Below are positions 29,026 through 39,049 of a DNA stretch of 64,000 bases, in pieces (the first letter of the stretch is position 1; each line of letters opens with the position of its first letter). The stretch comes from Trissonchulus latispiculum (taxonomy: Eukaryota > Nematoda > Enoplea > Enoplida > Ironidae), in contig JASAND010019905.1 of NCBI GenBank assembly GCA_030248195.1, positions 26,495-90,494 of the forward strand. The letters run 5' to 3'. The notes under the pieces were generated by a model, which made no database searches, had not been told where the DNA came from, and saw only the letters and a list, made by a program, of their open reading frames with translations. The position numbers and the translations under genes are program-made.

Positions 29026-29412
29026 ATGTCTGCCCGAAGTCTCTTGAACGAACTGTTACAAAAGGCCCTGCGACAAAGCCCACCTGTTCGCGTAGAGATT
29101 ACGGGTCATTATGTTGCAGTCATGGTTATAGGCACTAAGACCTGGACAAGCTCACAATGTCCTGACCCACGTACTGCCATTGAGGAGGTGTCTCGTAAAG
29201 CATACAATACACTATGTCACGGGGACGAGCATCTGATCAGACGTGAATGTGGATTACCACCAAGACCTCATATCTACGAAATTGATGCAGTCAGGGATAA
29301 GATGAGAGACCTACGTGAATACAAAAAATATCGCAGAAGTATTCAACCTATCTACAATATGTTAGACAGGCTAGAAGCAGAAATGCTTAAAAATCCGTGT
29401 TTTCATAGCTAA
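29026..29412 (+). CDS. Small protein with a possible dsRNA-binding-like fold
   Basis: 128 residues, 23 bp downstream of the TBP-like gene and probably co-transcribed. Predicted order: helix (SLLNELLQKAL, 5-15), strand PVRVEIT, strand HYVAVMVI, strand TKTWTSS, helix TAIEEVSRKAYNTL (about 50-63). This alpha-beta-beta-beta-alpha plan, with L-x-E-L at the front and an A...A-like second helix, is that of a dsRNA-binding motif. The KKxAK signature of the second helix is not conserved, so the assignment is tentative. The C-terminal half is charged and helical. In a virus-like element such a protein might bind dsRNA, but that is inference only. Confidence 0.6.
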   Translation: MSARSLLNELLQKALRQSPPVRVEITGHYVAVMVIGTKTWTSSQCPDPRTAIEEVSRKAYNTLCHGDEHLIRRECGLPPRPHIYEIDAVRDKMRDLREYKKYRRSIQPIYNMLDRLEAEMLKNPCFHS

Positions 29413-29552
29413 CTTATACCAAATGTGCAACTAATGTTATCCGTAACATTTCGTTTACTGTAAATTACATTACATCACATTAGTGTTTAATAATGGTGGT
29501 ATGCAATACAATGCAATGTTTACTACACATTAGTGTTACCATATAATAGTTG
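29413..29552. other. Convergent intergenic spacer
   Basis: AT-rich spacer between the plus-strand dsRBD-like gene and the minus-strand death-fold-like gene. Two copies of CACATTAGTGTT (about 29,477 and 29,526) are visible. No ORF. Confidence 0.5.
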
Positions 29553-30041
29553 CTAGTGTTGTTTGCAGTCTTGATGAGTCCATGGGCATACAAACCATTC
29601 CGGAATCGTCCACGTTGTTCCTCTGTAGTCACCCAACCATTCGGTAATTACCACTGTCCGATTGTTACATTTTAGGGATGTGAGGAACATTACTGCATCG
29701 AATCGCGCTGATTGAACGGTTGGGAACGTCTTCCGACATTGGAATATTAAGGCATCGGTCTCCGAGCACAGTTTCCATGTAACAGTCTTCTGTAGTCGTT
29801 CACAGTCAAGTTCTTTCGCCAAGTCGTGCTGACCGGACTGCATCAGTGCTTCGTGAAGTAAGGTTGCGGAAACTTCACATTGCTTCAGTCTGAGTAGGAG
29901 ATCAAGAGCTGCATAGTATCTGAGTTTGCCCTGAATGGATTCTCGGAAGTATCTAGTGATCCGTTTGTACTCCACCATGAAGTCTGCTACAGGCATAGGT
30001 TCCAATTTCTCGCAAAACAGTTCCAAATTAATCTTCTCCAT
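29553..30041 (-). CDS. Death-fold (CARD-like) protein, copy B
   Basis: 162 residues. Residues about 5-78 are all-helical and end in DLLLRL...LLHEALMQSGQHDLAKELD. That resembles helices 5-6 of CARD domains, in which LxxALxxxGxxxLAxxL is a hallmark. The second half (VTWKLCS, LKCNNRTVVITEWLGDY, TWTIPE) is a separate conserved module I do not recognise. It clearly aligns end to end with the neighbouring copy. Cellular CARD proteins act in apoptosis, inflammasome and RIG-I-type signalling; a viral one would most simply act as a decoy or scaffold. Function is inferred; the CARD match is by motif only. AT-rich sequence with AATAAA-type signals separates the copies. Confidence 0.6.
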   Translation of the reverse strand: MEKINLELFCEKLEPMPVADFMVEYKRITRYFRESIQGKLRYYAALDLLLRLKQCEVSATLLHEALMQSGQHDLAKELDCERLQKTVTWKLCSETDALIFQCRKTFPTVQSARFDAVMFLTSLKCNNRTVVITEWLGDYRGTTWTIPEWFVCPWTHQDCKQH

Positions 30042-30102
30042 GGCAGCCGGATACTTGGGTTGGATAGTGGTGCGTTATTAACAGTAACAACTCTTGCTTC
30101 CT

Positions 30103-30142
30103 AATCAATCAATTTTGCTGCATAAACAGTATAGGTTTCATA
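30103..30142 (-). promoter_or_regulatory. Internal copy of the TIR-proximal motif upstream of copy B
   Basis: AAACAGTATAGGTTTCATA and the preceding ATCAATCAATTTTGCTG repeat the subterminal TIR segment, 62 nt upstream of the copy B start. Its presence away from the terminus shows that the gene was duplicated together with its upstream region. Promoter function is inferred. Confidence 0.5.
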
Positions 30143-30186
30143 CAGTACATATTTATTCACATTTACACTACATATTTATTAACAAT

Positions 30187-30681
30187 TCAATCATATTTAT
30201 TCACATCTGCACAGACATTACAAACAAACAGTTCTGGCATTGTCCATGTCTTTGTTCTGTAATCATCTAACCATTCGGTGACAACAATTATCCGATTGCT
30301 GCACTTTAAGGTTGCAAGGACACCAGCAATATCGAGCCGTGCTGCTTGAAGTGTTGAGAATGCCATCTGACGTCGGAATATTAGGTGGTGGCTGTTTGAA
30401 CATAATTCCCAAGTGACGCTCTTCTTCATGGGTTGACAGTCCAGTAGCTTGGCCAGGTAGTACTGACCGGATAATACCAAGGCATGATGAAGTAGTGGAG
30501 TTGAATTTGTGTTTTGCACCAGTTTGGTTAGGAGATCAATGGTGCCGTAGTATTTGGACTTGGCCTTGATAGTGTCCCGCTGGAATCTGGTCATCCTGTC
30601 GATTTCAACCATGAAGTCTGCAACCGGACCAGGATCCATATATTGACAGAGCAAGACCACATGATCCCTAATCTTCTCCAT
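30187..30681 (-). CDS. Death-fold (CARD-like) protein, copy A (terminal gene)
   Basis: 164 residues, paralogous to copy B. Shared blocks are PVADFMVE near residue 18, a DLL...LLHxAL...SGQxxLAKxLDC helix pair (about 48-80), VTWxLCS, LKCxNRxxVxTEWLxDYR and TWTxPExFVC. Loops between blocks differ greatly, so the duplication is not recent. It is the outermost gene at the right end, with its start about 31 nt from the TIR-proximal motif. Mirror-image placement to the zinc-finger gene suggests early, TIR-driven expression. Downstream, TTTATT at about 30,174 gives a minus-strand AATAAA. As for copy B, a role in host death or innate signalling is inference from the fold-like motif. Confidence 0.6.
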   Translation of the reverse strand: MEKIRDHVVLLCQYMDPGPVADFMVEIDRMTRFQRDTIKAKSKYYGTIDLLTKLVQNTNSTPLLHHALVLSGQYYLAKLLDCQPMKKSVTWELCSNSHHLIFRRQMAFSTLQAARLDIAGVLATLKCSNRIIVVTEWLDDYRTKTWTMPELFVCNVCADVNKYD

Positions 30682-30711
30682 AGCATAATTTAAACTTACA
30701 ATCTTACTACT

Positions 30712-31432
30712 GGTAGATCAATCAACTTTGCTTCATAAACAGTATAGGTTTCATAAAGTGGGATCAAAACAGTCACCCAAAAGTAGGATTAAAATAGTCA
30801 CCCAAAAGTGGGATCAAAAGTGTCACCCAAAAGTGGGATTAAAATAGTCACCCAAAAGTGGGATCAAAAGTGTCACCCAAAAGTGGGATTAAAATAGTCA
30901 CCCAAAAGTGGGATTAAAATAGTCACCCAAAAGTTTAAATCATTACATATATTTCAGTTAAATTATCAGAAGACCAAAATAGTCATTCAATACTAAGATC
31001 AAAACAGTCACCCAAAATTGAGATCAAAATAGTCACCCAAAATTGAGATCAAAATGTCGCCCAAAAGTAAGGATTAAAATAGTCACCCAAAAGTTTAAAT
31101 CATTACATATATTTCAGTTAAATTATCAGAAGACCAAAATAGTCATTCAATACTAAGATCAAAACAGTCACCCAAAATTGAGATCAAAATGTCACCCAAA
31201 AGTGGGATTAAAATAGTCACCCAAAAATAGGGATAAAACAGTCACCCAAAAACTTCACTTATCACATATAACCTTTCACAACTAATTAGTCACCTAAATA
31301 TGAGAACTAATTAGTACCCAATAATGAGATTAAAAACGTCACCCAAAAGTGAGATTAAAATAGTCACCCAAAAAATAGAGATTGAAAACGGCACCCCAAT
31401 CCGGGATTAAAAACGTCACCCAAACAGCCCCC
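30712..31432. repeat. Right terminal inverted repeat of the Polinton
   Basis: Subterminal unique segment (30,712-30,760, with AAACAGTATAGGTTTCATA), then an array of a roughly 25-bp unit with core ATTAAAATAGTCACCCAAAA. The array is longer than on the left, and a unit of about 125 bp (about 30,925-31,050 and 31,080-31,190) is itself duplicated. The last units (GGCACCCCAATCCGGGATT, then CGTCACCCAAACAGCCCCC) align with the left terminus. Unequal array length suggests copy-number drift or recombination within the repeat. Confidence 0.88.
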
Positions 31433-31458
31433 AATTGATCTCTCTATTACTACTAACC

Positions 31459-31880
31459 CGATTTGCAATGCTCTTCCGTACTTGCATACAAAATTTCGGA
31501 CGATTGCAACTTTCCTGTAGCTAGTTATAGGCCGTGCTGTGCTTCAACAGCACTCGACTGCAGCCCAACCAGATGCAAACTTTACTGTCGGTGAAGGAAA
31601 CTCATACGGCACGATTTGCAATGCTCTGCCGCACTTGTGTGCAAAATTTCAGACGATTGCAACTTACATGTAGCTAGTTATAGGCCGTGCTGTACTTCTG
31701 CAGCACTCTACTGCAGCGCAACCAGATGTAAACTGTACTGCCAGTGAAGGACACTTATACGGCACGATTTCCAATGCTCTTCCGCACTCATATGCAAAAT
31801 TTCGGACGATTACAACTTATCTGTAGTTAGTTATAGGCCGTGCTGTACTTCTGCAGCACTCTACTGCAGCGCAACCATGT
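31459..31880. repeat. Tandem array, 153-bp unit, about 2.7 copies
   Basis: CGATTTGCAATGCTCTTCCG-like starts occur at 31,459, 31,612 and 31,765, an exact 153-bp period. Each unit holds GTTATAGGCCGTGCTGT and a CTGCAGCACTC hairpin-like segment. The array begins about 27 bp from the estimated Polinton end. More diverged GCTGTG/CAGCAC fragments continue to about 32,200. Confidence 0.88.
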
Positions 31881-33941
31881 AGTAACATCGTAATAAGTAT
31901 ACGAAACCTATCTATAATAGTTTGTCATGTCCTAAACTATCTGCATGCCGAATTTCAAATGCCAGTGACAAATGAATAACTTGTTATCGACGGTGCTGTG
32001 TTTGGGGCAGCACATACAGCACGGTGGAAGCTAGAAAGTGCACCAACTAACATAGCTACAGTTCCTCCTTACTACAGACATAATTTTCACCAAGTTTCAT
32101 ATGTTTAGCCGTTTACAGTAAGTCTACAGACAGCGTGCTATGGTTGCTGCATAACAGTACAGCACGATAGCAGCACCGCACGGCGCTGTGACTATGCTCA
32201 TCGTGTTCAGCGACCCCGATAACCCTTATATGCGTCCCACTATATGGCCCAAAACAGCATATTTAGGCCTATTTTTGACTATTTCCTGTAGAGTTGGGAC
32301 TTAGAAATTTTCCGAAATTGGCTATTTGGCCGGACCAACTTTGGGCCAGCCGCCAGAACGATCCTGGCCAGATATCAAAAATCGCCCTCGTTAGGACATA
32401 TAAACCCTTGCGTAGATCCTTATGCAACAGACCACGTCTCTCTAGCGTCTTCCCTGAGTCCTGTAGCTTTGACAAAAAATTGGCCATTTTTGGCCATTTT
32501 AGCGCCAAGTCCACTTTTGGCCGGCCGTAGGGGTGGCCGGCCGGGCCGGGCAGCGAAAAAATATCAAAAACTCACTTTCAATGCTATTTTCAGGGATCAG
32601 TAGTTCTCAGAGTTTTTGAAACTGAATGTATGTTTGATATTTGCTACCTTTTTCTCAATGCTATTCCTAAATATTTCATTAATTTTTTATACTTTAGTTA
32701 GTTTAACTAAATATGACATTGGAATATCGGAATAATGTGTGTCAATAATATTGAAAATTACTCAAGGTGTTGCGTTAAATGCAACAGGTGCCAAATAAAA
32801 TCATTTTAACATTTCCATTGCGGATTATTCTGGAATTGCAAAAAATTCTTCAACTTCTGGGGGGGTCCGCCCCCCCAGACCGCCCGCCGTGTACGTTGCC
32901 CTCATCTCTGTTCCATAGGTATCTTTGTATTCCTGCATTGATGTTAAGCAGCATCAACTAAATAGTCTAAATAGTGTTACACTCAAGAAATTATCAAAAT
33001 TTTTATAAATAAATCGATAAAATAAAAATTCTATCTGGACGCAAAATTTCTTAACCGGACGCAACTTAAACTTAGCGGGACGCAAGGTTGACAAAAATCC
33101 GAAAACCAAAAATACCCTGGTCCCAACGCCAAACCGCAACCGAAAGTTTGAAGCCTTGAAGCAGGCACTCAGATCCGATTGGCGGCAGAAAGTTCGCTAA
33201 GGACAGCTGAAGTTCGTCAGTCGAGGGAGCAAGCCTCAACGAAGGACAGGCAACCGTGCACGGCAATGGCAGAATCAGAGTAGAACAGGGCGTCGGACAA
33301 TCACCCGACGCAGACAGATATAGCAACTGATGAAGGATGTCGGACTAATCACCCTGTAGCAATGAGGATCTGGTAGTGCGCGGCGCGCTGCCCAAGGCAG
33401 ACTGTTTTTACCTAAAATCTACTGAAAGTCGGAAAGAGTCAGTCTTCAGCGAGTAAAGCACCTTACAATCCGAGCGAGGCGGAGAGAGAGATGGAGAGAT
33501 TGGTTCCGGGGAATCCTTGAAGGAACTCACACCGGTGAGTCAGAGAGAGCAACTGATTGGGGCGAGAGAGGCAGCGGATTCCACTGGCAGCAATGATTTG
33601 ACTCCGGGGGATCCTCAAGGGAACTCAAACCCGCGAGTTGGAAAGGAAGCAACTGATTTGGAGAATCCACTGGGGATCAGGCAGGCAGGTCAGCAGTACT
33701 GGCAGCGATTCACAGGACGGCAGGCAAGGCACAGCTAATGATCCAGGAAGGCAAGGCTAGGCTTGGACGCAACCTGAATCAAATGTGTTAAAACCGATTC
33801 AGGTCCAAGGTCAGAATGATGATCCAGGCAGCGGCTCGGCAAGGGCAGGCAAAGGCTAACTTGAATCAAATGGGTTAAAACCGTTAGGATTTTTCAGAGA
33901 ATTCAACTTGAAAAGAATTCACACTAGCTAAGCAAAACTAG
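31881..33941. other. Gene-free region with a hAT-family fragment
   Basis: The CAAAAAATTCTTCAACTTCT segment plus G-run/C-run hairpin at about 32,838-32,885 matches the interior of the hAT element at 2,259-3,292, so a fragment of that family lies here. A GGCCGGCCGTAGGGG/GGCCGGCC cluster sits near 32,519-32,545. From 33,100 to 33,740 sequence is GC-richer and contains loosely repeated GGAACTCAxAC...GAGxxGxAAxGAAGCAACTGATT segments. No gene is supported. Confidence 0.45.
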
Positions 33942-34671
33942 TTAAGGGGGGGGTCCATTTTTTGGTCATTTTTTCGACTTTCTCCGATGTCGCTCATTTT
34001 TACATATTTCATAGTCCAAACCGAATATTTTAACGAGTTTTTGAAATTAAAGTCGTAACTCATACGGTTGTCGAATAAGTTCACCTCAACGTTGAGATTT
34101 CATGTGTTAAACATAGGAATTTCAAAAAGTTGTCATTTTTCAGGTGCGCCAAAAAATTCTCCCGACAAACGTTGATGAATCTGGACAAATTTTATATCAT
34201 ATTTTTGCCATGTTTCCGAACTGTGGTCTGTAGGAATCAGAATTTTGATTTAGGAATTTAAAAAATTTTAATGAATTTTTGAAATATTAAAATTTGGCAC
34301 CAAATTTAACAGACATCAAATTTTAATACTTTAAAAATTCATTAAAAATTTTTAAAGGCCTAAATCAAAATTCTGATTCCTACAAATCACAGTTCGGAAA
34401 CATGGCAAAAATATGATATAAAGTTTGGGCGGGTCCTATTTGCCATTCGCGAGATTTCTCTGGCGCAAGTGAAAAAGTGACAACTTTTAACATTTCCTAT
34501 GATTAACACATGAAATCTCAAATTTGAGGTCAAATTACTCAACAACCGTAAGACTTACGACTTTAATTTGGAAAACTCGTTAAAATGTACAGTTTGGACT
34601 ATGGAATATGTAAAAATGAGCGACATCGGAAAAAGTCGAAAAAATGACCAAAAAATGGACCCCCCCCTTAA
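33942..34671. mobile_element. Near-perfect 730-bp palindrome between TTAA sites
   Basis: TTAAGGGGGGGTCCATTTTT at the left is mirrored by AAAAATGGACCCCCCCTTAA at the right. The arms (about 355 bp each) remain complementary almost to the centre near 34,307. Both ends abut TTAA, as in piggyBac-type target duplication, although TTAA could also belong to the TIR. There is no ORF. A decayed relative is at 5,276. The palindrome interrupts a tandem-repeat region. Confidence 0.9.
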
Positions 34672-35400
34672 GTTCAGCGAAAGGGCAAGCCGAGCTTCCC
34701 TATTGCTTTAAAACCAATAAAAACCAACTTAATTAAACTTTAAACTTAATGAATTTAACTTTCATTAATTAATTAGCTGGATTATGGATTAACTTAATTA
34801 AACATGAAATTTAATTAAGCTTGAAATGAAGTTTAAACCTTTAAAGATTGCAATACTTGAGGGACGAGCCGAGCTCTCCCAGTTAGGTTAGAAAATAGAG
34901 TATAATAAAAAAATCGAACCACAGAAGTACGAATCATTTTAGCTTATCTTGAAGAGGGAGACCTGCTGAGTTTATTTATAAAAGTTTTAACTCAGTTACT
35001 GATGTTAATTAACATGAAACTTTAATTAAAAGCACTATGACCAACCAAATCTGGGGGCCAACTTAAACTCTATTGTGTGGCTTGTAAATCAGCTTGTAGA
35101 ATGAAAACGAACCACAGAAAGGGTAAATATTTTTGGATATTCCGAAAGAGCACAGCTTGCTGGTTTTAATGATATAAAAATTATCCTAATTAGTAATGTT
35201 AATTGACGAGTAATCAAGCGAAAACCATTGATATGGACAAAACTTGAAAGTAACTTTGTAGTCTCCATATTTAGTTTAAAAAATGCCTCGTAAAATTAAA
35301 ACGAACCACAGAATAGGTTGTTTTTCTTTCATAAATCGCAAGAGCAGGTCTCAATCTATTCAGATATAACAAACTTTGATTGCATTTCGGCGTACAGTGA
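34672..35400. repeat. Diverged tandem repeat, about 190-bp unit
   Basis: ACGAACCACAGAAxxGG-type motifs occur at about 34,916, 35,106 and 35,301. Each follows an AATTAAC-rich segment, and GAGCCGAGCTxTCCC-like segments occur at about 34,687 and 34,866. Units are strongly diverged. Confidence 0.6.
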
Positions 35401-35916
35401 GCGAACACTAGCCTTTTTTCCTGACCATGTTGAGTTGTTTCGGCCATAGTAGCAGAATCCCTTTAATTAACTTAAATTAATGAGTGGACTCTGCACTAAT
35501 CATTGACAGTCGTTCTACACCTGCCAATCCACCTGGGGAGCGGCACCCAACGGGCCTCTACCTAACTGTCCCGCAACAGCATAGTTAGTAAAAGTTAACT
35601 GCCAGCTCGAAACAACCCAACTTGAACTTGAAACTTCATTCCAGTTAATTTCCCGAATTAATTCATGTCTTACCTATGGCAATACCTTATGGATTACAAA
35701 ATATAGGTCATGGCAATCGGTGACACACATTCCACAGATTCCATTCCGTTTTTCCAGCAGAATCCAAGATCGAAACTCCATAAGAAACCAAAACTGTTCA
35801 TTACATATTTAACATTTTCAGTTTATTTTGAAGCCGCTTATTACTCGGATAGACTGTTTAAAGACGTCGTTTTTTGGTCATGTCGTGTCCTAAACTGCGT
35901 TCATTGGTTGGCACAC
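35401..35916. other. Gene-free spacer
   Basis: No coding, RNA or repeat feature that I can support. A 78-codon ORF at 35,710-35,946 runs into the foldback arm and has no recognisable character. Confidence 0.4.
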
Positions 35917-37772
35917 CGGCCGATTTGGATTGAAATACCAATATGATGTTTTATTGAACAAATCCACATGACAAAATATTCATTTTTAATTACAAATGCA
36001 GTATATACATGTGATCACAATTTTGTACAGACATTTTTGTGTCAGACTTTAGCCCTGTGTTGAAGATAGTGCTTCAATCTACGAAAGTACAGAAAACACA
36101 TGCTAAGCAAGGGGAAGACTAAAATATATAAAGTTCCTGCTCCAGCAGGAATAAAAATTAACGCTTCGGATATTTTGGTGATGTTCTTATACATACGAAA
36201 TAATTCAAAGTGTGAGATCAGATCTTTCTAAAGCATCATTTACTATAATCACTGAAGACAATGCCAGGAGGACTAGGCTAAAAGCGCACTAATATGGACC
36301 AGCTTCGCTGAACAACCCATATTCGCGAAAACTGACAGAGTTTTCTAGTGCGCGGTCCGCTAAGTGACCCCGCTCGAGAAAGTACAGAGAGAAAACTGTC
36401 CCGGAAACACTTTGCCACGTTTTAATTTTGCACCTTCGAAGAATACTTTCCTGGACGCAGCTTTAAATTGCACCAAATGGTGGGAAAAATTGGAATTTTG
36501 TACATGTAGAGATTGCCGAGACGTGACCGCGTCCGCTCACCAAAAGTTGGGCGACTCTACTCCAAAATACAGGTTATCCCAGGATGTCCCAATTTTTTTG
36601 AACTGGGTAAAAAGCTATTTTTTGCCGAGAAAACGAATTTTGTGGGTTTCTGAATGGCTGTTTTATTATTAAATGTTTAGAAACATCCATTTCCTTGGCA
36701 AAAAATAGCTTTTTACCCAATTCAAAAAAATTAGGACATTCTGGGATAACCTGTATTTTGGAGTATAGTCGCCCAACTTTTGGTGAGCGGACGCGGTCAC
36801 GACTCGGCAATCTCTACATGTACAAAAATTCCAATTTTTCCCACCATTTGGTGCAATTTAAACCTGCGTCCAGGAAAGTATATTCGACGGTGACTCTGGT
36901 ACTGCAAATTAAAACGTGGCAAATTGAAAAACAAAGTTTAGCGTTTTCCTGGGACAACCACGATTTTATTCTCAGCACTTCTCGAGCGGATCATTTAGCG
37001 GACCACCAGCAGCCGGTAGAAACTCAGGCCAGTTTTCGCGAATATGGGTTGTTCAGCGAAGCTGGTCCATATTAGTGCGCTTTTAGCCTAAACCTGTCCC
37101 TCCCATATTAACGTTTTAAAACCTAGTCCTCTGTCCATTTACAACCGAATGTCACCCATATTGCATTTTTCATGCTCCACCGAACCATTTAAGCTGGCAC
37201 AAAATGAACTAATAACTCAACACTTGGTTTGCCAGGCGACTTTTGGCGAATCAATAAAAAAGTCAATTTTTTAGTCGTACCATGCATGACTCAAAGCTAA
37301 ATGTTCTAGTTTTGCTTGCTCTTTCTGGATCAAACAGTTGGTTCGCTAAGGAGACACACGTTAAGAAATGTTTGAATCGGGACAACTCCCGAAAATGTAC
37401 AGAATTGTCCTCATTGTCTGTAAAACTATCTTCAGTGATGATAGTAAAGGATGCTTTAGAAAGATCTGATCTCACACTTTGAATTATTTCGTATGTATAA
37501 GAACATCACCAAAACATCCGAAGCATTAATTTTTATTCCTGCTGGAGCAGGAACTTTATATATTTTAGTCTTCCCCTTGCTTACCATGTGTTTTCTGTAC
37601 TTTAGCAGATTGAAGCACTATCTTCAACACAGGGCTAAAGTCTGACACAAAAATGTCTGTACAAAATTATGATCACATATATATATACTGCATTTGTAAT
37701 AAAAAATGAGTATTTTGTCATATGGATTTGTTCAATAAAACATCATATTGGTATTTCAATCCAAATCGGCCG
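35917..37772. mobile_element. Foldback element with a second foldback inserted in it
   Basis: Outer arms (35,917 to about 36,255; about 37,435-37,772) are inverted copies starting CGGCCGATTTGGATTGAAAT and include AGTTCCTGCTCCAGCAGGAA. Inside, close to the left arm, lies a member of the 17,651-18,350 MITE family. The remaining 240 bp of outer-element interior lies to the right of that insert. Apparent ORFs are arm sequence. Confidence 0.85.
36262..37190. mobile_element. Inserted foldback related to the 17,651 MITE, with a palindromic core
   Basis: The left part (GCCAGGAGGACTAGGCTAAA) is truncated relative to the right part, which extends to TGCATTTTTCATGCTCCACC. Its core (about 36,340-37,020) is itself a long imperfect palindrome centred near 36,668, with CCAACTTTTGGTGAGCGGAC mirrored on both sides. 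It therefore has a wholly different centre from the copy at 17,651, showing exchange of internal sequence between shared ends. Confidence 0.8.
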
Positions 37773-38900
37773 ACCAAACCAAATGTTTAGGAAAATTTCA
37801 AAAATTTCAATATCTCGGTAAATATCGGTAAAAATATCAAAATATAAAATTTTATAAAATTCAAAGTATCGAGGATTATCTCCGGAATATGCCTGCTAAG
37901 CATTTGTTTTTTTAAGGAAAATTGTCACATTTGAATTGAAGACATGCAGAATGACGCAAGAACGAAGAAAATCGGTTAAGGTTTGAATTTTCTATTAGCA
38001 TTTTTCGATTTTCAAAATCGTTTGATCTTTGCCGCTTTTGCAACATTGACACGGTTCAAAGTTGATGACTCTAAAAGAAACCACCACCTTAAGTAATTTA
38101 CTACACGAACCCTGCAACTCTTTATTTGAAAACAAATTACTTTATTAGAATGTTTAAATTCTACAGAAGGAGGTAAAATTACTCAAAATAGTGACCCAGA
38201 TGATGATATCTGCCTGCCTACCAAAGTACAAATTTAACATTACAAATTTAAGATAATACAAATTTAATATTATCAGTTAAGACTATAATTCTGAGAATTA
38301 GTTTCAATTTGGAGTAAAAAATTGATGTTGCAGACACCGAAATTGAAGTTATAATTTTTTGGGTAGCCGATCAAACTGACATTTTTCTCGGAAACTGAAT
38401 CTGAAGCTTGAGCTGTACAGCGAAAACGGACTAAAAACTTTAAAAACATTGCAGGAAGTAAATTTTGTTTGACCACTGGGTTTGACTCCTTCGGGTTTTG
38501 GAATAAAGCTACAAAGAGTTCAATTATAAAACTTCACTCCAAAATTCTGACAACAGCAAGCAACATTAATTACAGAGAGTTATGCAGTAGTTCATTTATT
38601 AATTCATTTTTCGTTACTGCTTAGCAGCATAGTAACAGCGGATCATGCTTCTACACTTTGATGCCAGATGTTAAATTATATATTTTTTTTTTTTTTTATA
38701 TATTGCATAAAATTATATAGTATATATGTAAAAGTGTTAAGTTGCTGTAATAAGTTATTACCTACTGAATGCTGAGCTTGAGAGACTCAAAACCGAAAGC
38801 AAGTTTGGTTACCTAGTAGAACAACGTACACACAAAACAGTGCAGTGATGGAAATCAAGTGCAGTCACAAATACCTGTGCGTCGGGTATGGTTAAATTTT
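37773..38900. other. Gene-free AT-rich region
   Basis: Contains part of a repeat shared with about 15,850-15,985 (GAATGACGCAAGAAxGAAGA). A T-tract and (TA)-rich segment lie near 38,680-38,705. No gene seen. Confidence 0.4.
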
Positions 38901-38914
38901 ATGTGATCCTGGGT

Positions 38915-39045
38915 ATCACGTCGGATCGCCGATCCGCCTGATTCAAGCGATCCGATTCGGGCCGATCCAGCTAGGCTACCGATCCGATCCGATCCGGCCT
39001 CCGGATCGCTAATCGGATCGATTTTGCCGATCCGATCCAATCACT
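38915..39045. repeat. GATCCG-rich short repeat
   Basis: GATCCG/CGGATC permutations are packed into about 120 bp and form many small palindromes. Translation to an Arg/Ile/Gly/Ser-rich peptide is an artefact of the repeat. Confidence 0.75.
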
Positions 39046-39049
39046 AGGC

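Larger units (their letters stand above)
18631..31432. mobile_element. Polinton/Maverick (adintovirus-like) element lacking polymerase catalytic domains
   Basis: The roughly 12.8-kb unit is bounded by inverted repeat arrays. It carries a chromodomain integrase, an A32/FtsK-type ATPase, an adenain-like protease, a double-jelly-roll major capsid protein and penton-like genes, the diagnostic Maverick set. Most genes are packed on the minus strand with 4-32 bp overlaps. The right third is an accessory block with TBP-like and death-fold-like genes. Typical Polintons are 15-20 kb and encode a protein-primed family B polymerase of about 1,000 residues or more. Here only an N-terminal-like fragment remains, and the size is short by about that gene. 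No clear 6-bp target duplication was found at the estimated ends, so the exact termini are uncertain by a few tens of bases. Confidence 0.9.

Noticed and set aside
18625..31438. A 6-bp target duplication flanking the Polinton
   Set aside because: The six bases next to the estimated ends (AGAAAT and AATTGA) do not match, and termini are blurred by the repeat arrays.
36364..37075. 102-126-codon ORFs in the nested foldback
   Set aside because: They lie in palindromic arms and appear mirrored on the other strand.
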